From NCBI GenBank assembly GCA_036924285.1, contig JAYKYS010000001.1, forward strand, positions 977,501 to 1,041,500: a DNA stretch of 64,000 bases, in the 5' to 3' direction. Within the stretch, counting starts at the first letter, position 1. Each line of letters starts with the position of its first letter. Positions 35,544-45,658 of the stretch are shown in pieces. A model generated the notes under the pieces. That model saw nothing but the letters and a program-made list of their open reading frames with translations, was not told the origin of the DNA and made no database searches. The position numbers and the translations under genes are program-made. The DNA comes from Asterella californica (taxonomy: Eukaryota; Streptophyta; Marchantiopsida; Marchantiales; Aytoniaceae).

Positions 35544-38500
35544 ATGGGAAAGCTACCCGTGTTTCATGGGAAGGACAATGAAGATGTAGAACCGTTTGTT
35601 CGAGACTTCAAAAGGGGTTGCATCGGAAACAACGTGAGAAGGAAGGAAGAATGGGTGTTGTTACTGCCAGAGTTTTTAGAAGATTTTGCTCTTACGTGGT
35701 ATGAAGACCGAGTGAAGAGCCAGACACCTGGTGCAGTTGAGGACACATAGGAGACGTTGAGTAATGCCCGCATCGAAGAATTTCTTCCAGAAGAGAGTTA
35801 TGAGAAGCTCATGGTGGAGCTTACTCATTTGAAGCAACGTGACGACGAGAAAGTTCGGCAATATGCCGAAAGGGTGGATAAGTTGGAGCAACGGTTTCGG
35901 ACGGTCCTACGGAAGAGTGGAGACAATGTGGAACTAACGATGGCGGGGATTGGAGCAGTGCTGACCAAGAACTTGGTGGGAGGGTTGAGACCTTCAATTC
36001 GAACCCAAGTGAGGTACGAGAAGCCAACAACCAAAGCGGAGGCCATCAAGATTGCGACAAATATGGAAGAGAGTTTGGATGAAGGAGATATCATCCAACC
36101 TCATCATGCTGCTTTGGTGTCGACTCCGACTCCTGGTGTAGTCACAACGATCGCACCTGCACCATCACAATTGGTGATTGCTTCAACGTCAGCTCCTACT
36201 CCAACGGTGGTGCCAAGACCGTTTGTCCCAACAACGATGTCTACTGCCACCTCGGATTTTCATGCCGAGCTGAAGAGCATCACCGATACTCTTGCGGATC
36301 TCAAGATAAATGTGGTGCAGTTACGAGAATGGAGAAACAAAGGTGGAGGAGGAGGTCAAAGAGGTTACGACAACAATCCTAACCGAGGAAATCCAGGTAA
36401 CTTTGGAGGCAACCAAGGTAACTTTGGAGGAATCACTTGTTGGACGTGTGGAGGTTCTCATTTCCAGCGAAACTGTCCTAACAACGGAGCAAGAGGTGTC
36501 GAAGCGGTCAGAATGAATGTGGGTGGAGGAAATCCATCACAAGGACGAGACAAGGGAGTGGCTACTATCGATGTAGTGCGAGATCCCATCTACGAGAAAG
36601 GAGAGAGTTCAAACTCTTCTCATGCACCGGTGGAGCTTTTAGCTCAAGAAAGGAAAAGAACTCTATTTTCTGATGAACCGGTTTTCATGGAGGAGTCAAC
36701 AAGTAGAAGTACTCGTTCCAGTAATGTTTCGAGTACACCAAGGGAGCCAAGAAGGAAGCTGAGGATGGCGGATTTCACCATTTCATCTTCCCAAGCGGGA
36801 TATGATGTGGTTGAAGATGTGGGTGCTCAGAAAGCCAACATCACTGTTGGACAACTGATCGCACTTAATCCCAGCTTACGAAGGGAACTCAGAGGAGGAC
36901 TGAGTTCTAAGAGAAGCAAGAAGAAGAAACCCAAGAGCAAGACATCAAAGTCTGTGGGAGTTGGTGTGGTGGATGTGCATGCTTCAGAGGTATGCACTAG
37001 GGCTTCAAAGATTGAAGTCCGGTTGAATGGTCATTACGTCTCTGACGTATTGGTGGATGGAGGGTCGGCTGTAAATGCCATATCAGAGAAGTTGATGAAG
37101 AAGTTAGGGATGGAACCAACTCGCCCGGCTAGCATTGTCGTGGGGATGGCTAACAAGCAACGGGTAAGACCTCTTGGTGTGTTAGAGAAGGTGGTCATGT
37201 CTGTGATGGGAGTTCAAACGTTGATGTCCTTTCAAGTGTTAAAGGACTCTAGTTATGATTTGCTCCTAGGTAGGCCTTGGTTGAGAGCTGTGCGCACCAC
37301 TGATAGGTGGCACAAGGGATATTTACGGATTGGGCCTAGAGATCATAGAGTGATAGTTCCTCTCTCGGGTGTTGGAGTTGTGACTTCTGACTCTGATAGA
37401 CCCACTAGTGACTACTGGGAATCTGATACGGAGGATGATCAGAGTGTCTCAGAAGTAGATACTGGGGATTCTTACGACCAAGAATCCTCGTCTGAGGATG
37501 AAGGATTTGGTCGAGATGAATCAGTACATCAGCTTAGTGCTATTGACTTGTTGCCTCGACCAGCAGTGGAGAAAGATCCTGACAAAGAAGAGTTGAGTGA
37601 GGCAGAGATTGTGAGAAGACTCTCTACCCTGAAGTTTGGTATCAATGTCACTCAAGAAGAGAAAAGTAGATTCCTAGATATATTTCGAAAATATATCCAT
37701 GTGTTTGCTTTCAGCTACAAGGATTTGAAGGAGGTGACCCTCGAGACTCATCGAATCGAATTGGAGGAGAACGCAAGACCAGTTCGACAGAAGCAGAGAA
37801 GGGTCAATCCTACAACAGCGATGATGGTCAAGGAGGAGATAGACAAGTTGAGGGAGGCGAGTTTCATCTACGAGGTGGAGAACTCAGAATGGGTTTCACC
37901 CATTGTGATTGTCAAGAAGAAGAATGGTAAGCTGCGAGTGTGCATAGACTATAAGAAGCTGAATGCAGTTACCAAGAAGGACTATTATCCTCTACCATTT
38001 ATAGATGAGATTTTGGAGGAAGTTGCTGGTCATGAGTGGTACAGCTTTGGTGATGGTTATAGTGGATACAACCAGATCAAGATAGCACAGGAATACCAGC
38101 AGTTGACTACTTTCACTACTCCTTGGGGAACATTTGCATTTCGGGTGATGCCATTCGGACTGTGTAATGCTCCGGCCACGTTTCAGAGGTTCATGAACAA
38201 GGTGTTCGAACCATTCATAGGAAAGTTTGTTCGTGATTTCATTGATGATTTCTGTGTGTACGGAAGAAAGGAGGACCACTTTGATCATGTGATCAAAGTT
38301 CTGCAGCGGTTGGAGCAAGCCAACGCTTCTCTGAATCCAGAGAAGTGCATCTTTGGCTGCGAAGAAGGTCTGCTGTTAGGACACATCATTTCCAAGAAAG
38401 GGATTGCGGTAGATCCTGAGAAGGTGAAGAAGATTGTGGATCTTCCATTTCCAATCAACTTGACAAAGTTGAGACAGTTTCTTGGGATGGTTGGATATTA

Positions 38501-40430
38501 TCGTAGGTTTGTCTTTTCCTTCTCAAACAAAGCAATAGCTTTGACTATGTACATGAAGAAGGGAGTTGAGTTTGACTTGATAGTGCATGATCAGAAGGCA
38601 AAGGAAGCATTTGAGGAGCTGAAAAAGGCATTGGTGACAGCTCCTATACTTGCTAAACCTGAGTGGAGTAAAGCATTTATTCTATATACGGATGCCTCTA
38701 ATGTAGCTATCGGGTGTACATTAAGTCAGTTAGATGAAGATGGGCATGATCATCCTATAGCTTATGCTAGTAGGCAGATGGTGCCAGCGGAGAAGAATTA
38801 CTCCGTGACTGAACGAGAAGGATTAGCGGTGATCTTTGGATTGAAGAAGTTCCGACATTACTTGCTAGGAGGGAAATTTTCCATAGTCACAGATCATAAG
38901 GCTTTAAAGTATATCTTTAATAAGCCTAATGCCGAAGGTCGTATTGCTCGTTGGAAGATCCTTCTAACAGAATACGATTACGTGATTGAAGATAGACCAG
39001 GGAAAAAGCATGCAAATGCTGATCTTTTGTCGAGGGCTTATGATGATGAGGGAGAAGAACCATTTGATGATTCATTTCCAGACGAGCATCTGATGACCAT
39101 CACAAGCATTGAGGAGATACCGGACGAGTACAAGGAAATTTGGAGTTTCCTTGCAGATGGCTCTTTTCCAGAAGGTATGCATACCCGAGAACGTAATGCG
39201 TTGATCAAGAGATGCAAACCTTACACCATGGTGGAGGGAATTCTATTTCATCAAGGAGCAGATGGGTTACTAAGGAGAGCAGTTGGTCAGAAGGAGACGT
39301 TCAAGCTTATGCACGAGTTTCACGATGGCACGGTTTGCGGAGGTCACTTTGCTGGTAAGATAACAGCTTTCAAGATTCTGGATGCGGGTTATCACTGGAG
39401 AGGGATTTTCAAGGAGTGTTTAGACTATTGCAAAACTTGCGATGTATGTCAAGCATTTGCTCTGAAGTCTACTAGAACACCTCCGTTAAGATCAATTCCA
39501 ATATTAGGACCATTTGAGAAGTGGGGTATTGACTTTGTAGGTCCTCTTAATAAGACACCTCGAGGCAATAGATACATTGTAGTCGCCACTGACTATTGTA
39601 CCAAGTGGGTAGAGGCTAGACCTTTGAGAGAGACCAATGAAACAGAAGTCGGTAGATTTCTATGGGAGAGGATCATCACAAGATTTGGATGCCCGTTAGA
39701 GTTGGTCTCGGATAGAGGAGGAGAGTTTGTAGGGAGCATGACTACTGCTATGCTACAACACTTTTCTATCAAGCCACGAGTAACGACCTCATACAAACCA
39801 AATGCTAATGGTCTTGCGGAGAAGACCAATCTTACACTTTGTATGATGCTCGCCAAAGATGCTGGTGTTGAGACTGCGAAACATACTTGGGATAAGAGGT
39901 TACATGCCATCTTATGGGAGTACCGAACGACAACAAAGACTTCTACTGGGTACTCTCCATTTCGACTGGTTTATGGAGTGGAGTCCAAGTTGCCGATCCA
40001 ATTCGAATTGGATACTTTTCAAACTATTCAACGAAAGTTGAAGAGGTCGAGAGGGGAAGACGTGGTCAGATCAAGAAGGGAGCAACTCATGGAGTTGGAA
40101 GAGACCCGAGCGGTAGCAATGATCCGGATGGAACGAGCTCAGGCGTATCAAAAGAAGAGTTACGACAAACGGTTGGGCAAGAGGGAGGTAAAACCTTTTC
40201 AAGTTGGAGATTGGGTTATGTTATATGATGCTATCAGATTCAACAGGGCTAGGAAGAAGTTTCTTCTGAGATATTTTGGTCCTTTTGTTGTAGATAAGGT
40301 GTGGAGCAACTTCACATATGACCTTTAGGAGTTGGGAGGAAGGAGATTCGATCGGGTCAACCATGACAAGTTGAAGTTCTTTCATCGACGAAAGTTCTCT
40401 CTTCACTCCGAGGACGGAGCGAAAATTTAG
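35544..40430 (+). pseudogene. Gag-pol polyprotein of element A, two in-frame TAGs
   Basis: A gag core begins MGKLPVFHGKDNEDVEPFVR. A TAG at 35748 sits where the family has Trp (DT-stop-ETLSNARIEEF). The frame continues unchanged from 35757 to a TAG at 40326, and 34 more codons follow to 40430. Domains: capsid to about 36100; knuckle CWTCGGSHFQRNC at 36438, one residue shorter than usual before His; protease with VLVDGGSAVN near 37050; RT about 37740-38510 with MPFGLCNAPATF and FIDDF (38238); RNase H with YTDAS near 38685; integrase HHCC 39310-39460 and catalytic DFVG (39530), SDRGGEF (39708), NGLAEKTN (39810). All catalytic motifs are kept, so the element decayed recently. Confidence 0.92.
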
Positions 40431-40443
40431 TCCGGGGGTAAAA
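40431..40443 (+). other. Polypurine tract, element A
   Basis: TCCGGGGGTAAAA directly precedes the 3' LTR, the expected place for the plus-strand primer of reverse transcription. It starts right after the ancestral polyprotein stop. Confidence 0.7.
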
Positions 40444-41356
40444 TGTAACGACCTATGTTACACATAGGAAGTTTGTCTATTAATAAGGTGTTTAGTTCTA
40501 ACTAAGTGTTGAGAATGTTTAAATTGCTGCCAAAGTACTTTTAGGAAGTATCAAGTTAGTCATGACTAGCTAAAAGTTAGTTATGGTTAAACTTAGCTGT
40601 ACTTTTGGCAGAATTCAGATATTTGCTAAAGAGTGAGCACTACTATCTTGTCATCTTGTCTAAAAGGTAGAAAGGAGGTAGAAAGTATCCCTTATCTCCT
40701 TTTTGACTTGATATTAGTGGTTGGATTAAAGTTGTGGACTTTGTGGGCATTAAAAACAAGAAGAGATTCCACATGTTTCCTTTTTAGTGGGTCCTAGTGT
40801 AGGGGGGGGTGGAAATTCGAGATTCCTTGAGAATATTCCAGAATCCTTCTAGAAGTTGTTGACTTTGAAGGAATAAGCCCATGTGAAAAGGTAAAAAGCC
40901 CATGTGATCAATGCTTTTACCTTAAGTAATATCTTAGTAAAACCCGGTAAAAGTAGTTACGGCTGAGTTACCGGAGGGTACCAAAGTAAAAACCTAGAAT
41001 GTATAAATAGAGGAGTAGAGAAGAGCTCCTCATCCTTGTTTTCACATTGTCGTAATGACAACTTGAGTAATATAGAGAGTGTGGGATATTTTTAGCATGT
41101 GAGAACTTGAGAGACGTCGTTAGAATGGAGAATTTTAGTTGATGTGTTTAAGGAGATTTTTAGTTGATAAGTTTGTGGGTGTATGAATGAGTGAACTCAG
41201 CATTTTCCCTTCAAGTTCATGGTGTGCTTCCATCAAAGCCATCAGAGGTGACCCCTGAGTGAGAGACGGGTCCGACATGTTGCAGATTCGTGGATGACGA
41301 TCGTGGAGGTTGAGAGATCGGGGGTAGTTGATCGATAGGACCGCGGAGGGTTTACA
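40444..41356 (+). repeat. 3' LTR of element A
   Basis: 913 bp, TGTAACG to TTTACA. It differs from the 5' LTR at about seven places seen by eye, including G-run length near 40803 and 41320. TATA box at 41002-41009. It is followed by the GGAC target duplicate. Confidence 0.95.
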
Positions 41357-43979
41357 GGACTTTATGGGAAGTCCGTCCCAAGTCATATTGTGACTTGCTC
41401 ATGTTTGGGACCGACTTAGGCGGATCTAAGTCGGGACTTAGGTTGCTGAGCTTGATGATTAGGGAGACGGTCCGGCTCCCGTCCGGACCAAACTGAGATA
41501 AGGTAAGTGGTGCATGGACGTTAACTTGTGATTGTGTTTGCAGGTTAGCGGTGTAAAGTTTGCGACCTACTGAGTTAGAGCTTCCGCTGGCGCAACAAGG
41601 CGGTAGGTGCGCGAAACGATGCAACTTCGGAAGAGCAACCAGGAGTTGCAGGCGAGTGTACAGCAGCGCGATCAGGAAGTCCTCCGAGTGCGGGAGAAGA
41701 TCACCATCCTCGCAGAAGAGCAGATCACTTGGAAGACGCAGCGAGAAGCCGCAGAAGCTCGAGTTGTAGTTGAGAAGACGCAGCGGGAAGCAGCGGAGGC
41801 TCGTGCACAGGAGATGCTAGCACAATCGGTGGAAGCGCTTCGGAAGAAGTTCAACTACACCGCGGGTAGGAAGTTACTTATCTTAACTAGAGGATGGGAC
41901 AGCAAGTCCAAAGCAATGTTGGTGGAATGCCGGGAGAGCATGTTCAGGTACTTAGATCGGCAGATAGAGGGAGTGAAGACACTTTATGATCTTCCCTTGC
42001 TTCCGACACCTGCAACCGCATCCTTCCACGCTCCAGCACCATCGAATGGATCCGGAATGGAGAAGGAGGAGTTCGACCTCGCTGTGCACTTGGTGGTGAC
42101 AGCGTTGGAAGCCGAGAAGACTCCGGAAGACGCCCCGGAAGACAAGATGTCTTCTCGAAGACAGGAAGACGAGCCGTCTTCCCAGATATTCCGCGTGGAG
42201 GAAGCGACTTCTCCGGACCCCTATGAGGTTGCCATGGTCTCTAGAACCGCACCCGCGTCTCAGAAGACCGAAGACGCACCATTCGACTCTGCTTCCCAGA
42301 AGACGATTCCGTCTTCCGAAGCAGAAGCCGAAGCCGAGGAAGACGCAGCCGCAGAAACAGCAGGGCCAGCGAAGAGCGAGGAGAGGGAAGCTACCTCAGT
42401 GACATCCAAGGTAAGTGCAGGGCTTCCCAGTCCATCAGAAGCCTAGATAGTAGCTCCGATAGGAGCAGATCAGGTAGAGATTGCCACGGGGCAATCAGAG
42501 TAGACAGCAACCGAAGTAACACACTTCCAGATTTAGTAGGACCGAACATGCTATCTTAAGGGTGGCAGTTTTCCATGTAAAAATAGTTAGGACACCATGT
42601 GGCAGCATAGGTAGCGTAGGAGCAACACAGTGGATGGCTAATTAGGAGGGGGAACCGCTTGCATGTGGGGTGACAATCTCCTGTCAACACCTCTCTCTCC
42701 CTGGTGGTCGTCTCCCCTGGTTCGCATGACAGCGACATAAGTAGGATCGAAGAGTAGGAGATAGAGTTCTGCAGCTACTGCACACCCACATCGATTCTAT
42801 GGTGCATGCAGACGAGACACATTAGAGCAGAGACACAGGATAGACAGTTCTTCGCACACTACTGCCGTTGTTGGAAACATACGAATAGTCTGGGAATACA
42901 CAGGAGGGGTCTGCATGCTCGTACCAGCAGTGGTTCGAAGATGTAGATAGAAGTAGTGGACAGTCTAGGAACAGGGAACGGCATCCTCGTGCAGTCCTGT
43001 TAGCTAGACTAGTGTGTCGAGGAGTAGACGCAAGAAGTAGAGGGAGTGAGCTTCCCAATGCCATTGTGACTTCTTCTCGGGGAATGGATTGTGGATTTGA
43101 GTGCAGCAACTTTGTTCATGTCTTCTGGGTGGTGGATTGTATTGAATTCGCTCCCAATTGTGCATCAGAAGTGTTCTTCTTGAGTGGCGGTGAATGTCAA
43201 CAGTTGTGGAGTGTAGCTTGACTCGTTCAGTAGAGCACTTGGGATCTGCGTACGAACGGTCTTCTGGATAAGGGATCCCAGAAGACAGAGCAGTCAGAGC
43301 AGCGAAGTGAAGAAGAAAGAAGCATTCTTCCCGCAACAGAAGACGACATCCTCAAGTGGAAGACGGTGCAACAACACTCACGTTTGTTGTCTTCCTCCCC
43401 AAACTATTACAAGCAGGGATGGCTTGTTAGTCAGGATCCGGACTAGAAGCCTGTCGGAATCTTAATTGCCTCTTTTCATCTTGTTTTCTCTTGTTTGGAT
43501 TTCTTCTTCTCCCCCATCTTCTCTCATCTTCCCCATCTTCTTACCTTCTTCTAGTGAGCTTCCGAGACTTCTATTGAGCTTCCGTGAAGGTGAATGTCGT
43601 TGTAGTGCTGCAGGAAGATAACTTCCGTAGGCAGAAGCCTGGGAAGACTACAGGGGACATACACCCTGTGATTGATCTAACCCGTTGGAATATGAGTGTG
43701 AGAATAAGGTGTAACGACCGTTGCTAGTCGACTTCTGTGGAGCAGGGCAATTTTCTAGATGTGTGAGAAGACGAGCTGAACCCCCAGAAGACGGGAATCG
43801 CTTCGGGAAGACGGTATCGAGAAGACCGGAAGAAGCTACCTGGAAGCAGGAAGATCGTCTTCCCGAGCTTCTCTGTGAATAGTTGTGTGATATTTTAGTT
43901 AGTAGTTGTTTGTTTAGTTCCAGAGCACTATTTGGCGTGTCTGGAAGACGTGTGGTTTTGTGTGGTTTTGTGAGAAGAC

Positions 43980-44031
43980 GGGATTTCTAGGCAATGTGGG
44001 ATTTCTAGGCAATGTGGGATTTCTAGGCAAC
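43980..44031 (+). repeat. 18-bp triplication in the tail of the 5' LTR of C
   Basis: GGGATTTCTAGGCAATGT starts at 43980, 43998 and 44016 (last copy partial). Copy I has a single copy (near 260, minus), so the expansion arose within the subfamily of C. Confidence 0.85.
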
Positions 44032-44153
44032 CCGTGTGTTTGTGTGATTGAACAGATCCTGGAACTTAGAGCAGCGATTACTTGCGTAAATCCTCTGTGG
44101 GAACGATATCTTGTATACTAAATGGGCAAAAGGAGTAATCCTGCGTCACTACA

Positions 44154-44190
44154 TATAGTGAGCACCATTTTTGGCGCCGCTACCGGGGAT
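44154..44190 (+). other. Primer-binding region of element C
   Basis: TGGCGCCGCTACCGGGGA starts at 44172, preceded by TTTT. This is the type of sequence found after many plant gypsy LTRs. If the LTR ends at 44153 the spacer is 18 nt, longer than usual. If it ends at CACCA (44167) the spacer is 4 nt, as in element A. Copy I favours the first choice. Confidence 0.6.
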
Positions 44191-44533
44191 TTCAACTTAG
44201 TAACTTCTATTCTAAGCTTCCTGGATCTGTGTGCCAGTAGTTAGTTTCATGTTGAACTAACTTCCATTGTAGTTGAATGTGTTGTGGGATTCTATCTTGC
44301 TAGAAGACAGGAACCGCAACCAGAAGTTGATAAGATACATCAGGGAGAGTTGGAAGAAGCCGCTCCCCTGCTTCCAAGAGCTTCTTGGAAGACTCGATCT
44401 TGGAAGATTGCAGTGAGTGCAACAAGAAGCAGGAGAAGAAGACGTTCTGAACCTGTGATCAGTTGTTTAGTCATCTGATCTCCCGGATCTAGTGGTAGAA
44501 GAAGAGGGACATCTCTTCTAAGTACTCTGGTGG

Positions 44534-45658
44534 ATGCCTCCGACCAGAGGTAGAAGCAGAAGACGCACGGGTAAAGATCCTGAGTGGGTAAATTCACCCC
44601 AGCGAACCGCTTCTAGAGAGCAGCGGATATCCCTGAGACACCAAAAGAAAGAAGAAGAGCTCAGGAAGATCCGATCAGTAGAGTTGGAAGAGCCTTCCAT
44701 CTCGAGCATAATCTTTGGCGAAGACAGAAACCAACCGGGTGATCACGTGTATAAAGTAGATTTTGGTACTGGTTACTCGGAAGACGTCTTCCCAAGTGCG
44801 GGAGAAGCTTCTCAAGGAGAAGGAAGACTGGAGGAGATTGTTCCAGACGTCTCGGAAGATAGCAGTGACAGTAGTTCTGACTCAGAAGACGATCTTCGTG
44901 ATTCAGACAGGCCTGGACCTTCGAGAAGACCATCTCCACCACCTGAACCTGAGGAAGAAAGAAGTCCGCAGTCGCACCAGCCGGCAGTCGATGATGGTGT
45001 AGTAGTGGCCGCCTGGGCTACTCTGAAGGCAGCTTTTCTGAAGAGGTTCAGAGGAGTGGGCTATGATCGGATGACCCTCATAGAACTTCAGAGACTTGAA
45101 CGGAAGAAGAAAGAGACACTTCGGGATTACACCGAGAGGTTTGAAGATCTCTTGGATCACATCCCTCAGAACCAAGGAAGACCCGGCTACTGTGCTCAGC
45201 AAGCTGTGGACTGGTACTTGGGAGGATTGTCTCAGGATATGGAATTGTACTGCAAAAGAGGAGGAGGTGATGATTTAGTAGAAGTACAGAAGCATGCCGA
45301 GCAGTATGAAACCTCGAGCATCACTCGGAATATGATGAAAGACAGAGGGAAGACCTCGAAGAAGTCCAAGAAGTCGAAGAAGTCTTCTCGGAAGTCCAAG
45401 AGGAAGTCCAAGTCCACTGAAACTGATAACAGCGATTCAGAAGTATCTTCTGCTTCTGAAGAGTCTACTGTCGAAAGTTCAGAATCGGAATCTGAACAAG
45501 AGAAGAAGACACGGAAGAAGAAGAAGGAGAAGACGCGAGCAAGGGAGGAAGTTGTGCAGAAGATGCCTCAAACTCAGATCATTCAGTCTGCACCTGATCT
45601 CCGTATCGATGAAGTTCTGAAGCAGTTTGCTGACCTGAAAGTTCATCTTCTGAACTAG
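44534..45658 (+). CDS. Gag of element C (ends at in-frame TAG)
   Basis: Starts MPPTRGRSRRRTGKDPEW. After a charged, Ser/Asp/Glu-rich N-terminus there is a gag core (WATLKAAFLKRF ... LRDYTERFEDLLDHIP), then a strongly basic KKSKKSKKSSRKSK tract and an acidic Ser/Glu tract. The usual capsid N-terminal segment seems absent between VDDGVVV and WATLK, perhaps an internal deletion. TAG at 45656-45658 ends it, and the same frame continues straight into the nucleocapsid knuckles, so the stop is probably a mutation. The GAAGAC hexamer supplies many Glu-Asp pairs. Confidence 0.8.
   Translation: MPPTRGRSRRRTGKDPEWVNSPQRTASREQRISLRHQKKEEELRKIRSVELEEPSISSIIFGEDRNQPGDHVYKVDFGTGYSEDVFPSAGEASQGEGRLEEIVPDVSEDSSDSSSDSEDDLRDSDRPGPSRRPSPPPEPEEERSPQSHQPAVDDGVVVAAWATLKAAFLKRFRGVGYDRMTLIELQRLERKKKETLRDYTERFEDLLDHIPQNQGRPGYCAQQAVDWYLGGLSQDMELYCKRGGGDDLVEVQKHAEQYETSSITRNMMKDRGKTSKKSKKSKKSSRKSKRKSKSTETDNSDSEVSSASEESTVESSESESEQEKKTRKKKKEKTRAREEVVQKMPQTQIIQSAPDLRIDEVLKQFADLKVHLLN

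Larger units (their letters stand above)
32596..41356 (+). mobile_element. Full-length Ty3/gypsy element A
   Basis: An 8.76-kb element with LTRs 32596-33510 and 40444-41356, target duplication GGAC (32592-32595 and 41357-41360), primer-binding region at 33515, polypurine tract before 40444, and one polyprotein frame. About seven differences were seen between the LTRs over about 914 bp, so the insertion is young relative to C. Two nonsense codons (35748 and 40326) break gag-pol. IN follows RNase H (gypsy order) and no chromodomain is seen. Confidence 0.95.
31740..41616 (+). mobile_element. Solo LTR (about 1.1 kb) containing element A
   Basis: It starts TGTCGCGCCCC (31740) and ends GGTGCGCGAAA (41616), imperfect inverted ends. 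It is flanked by CGAT at 31736-31739 and 41617-41620. Joining the flanks restores the host LTR ORF (KES then MQLRKSNQEL, compare KELVQLRKSNQEL in copy III), which confirms the boundaries. A 5-bp duplication with one change (TCGAT/ACGAT) is also possible. Removing element A leaves 856 plus 256 bp with no protein-coding content. The phrase GAGCTTTCCAGTGATATA is of a kind I associate with plant gypsy LTRs. The family is otherwise not represented in the window. Confidence 0.85.
30303..42503 (+). pseudogene. LTR-encoded ORF, copy IV, split by nested elements
   Basis: Start ATG at 30303. The N-terminal part runs to a TGA at 30798-30800 (TGG in copy V). The frame is recovered at 31138-31735, then interrupted by 31740-41616, and resumes at 41621. 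It meets TAG at 42444, though copy I shows the frame once ran to the TAG at 42501. Without the insertion it would be about 750 codons. Visible architecture: Trp-rich globular N-terminal region of about 230 residues (WGAYIHNYVQTEL-like, TPAGGHL), acidic/Ser linker with SESDSEEE, basic PPRKMRR patch, about 250 residues of Glu/Ala/Gln/Arg coiled coil, acidic tail. The N-terminal region loosely recalls plant transposon-associated domains; this is a weak impression. No catalytic motif is seen. Confidence 0.7.
28347..44153 (+). repeat. 5' LTR of element C (about 5.9 kb without insertion)
   Basis: The LTR starts TGTGGTG (all four visible starts agree) and most likely ends CACTACA at 44147-44153, giving inverted ends. 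Copy I has the same end followed by unrelated DNA. An alternative end is CACCA at 44167. After removing 31740-41620 the length is about 5.93 kb. It contains a GAAGAC-rich leader (seven GAAGAC/GTCTTC within 28444-28600), an ORF from 30303, and about 1.65 kb of non-coding tail from 42504. The promoter was not located. Confidence 0.88.

Noticed and set aside
45656..45658. TAG after gag of C as programmed readthrough
   Set aside because: The context (AAC TAG AAG GAC) lacks known readthrough features, and the element has four other nonsense codons, so mutation is simpler.
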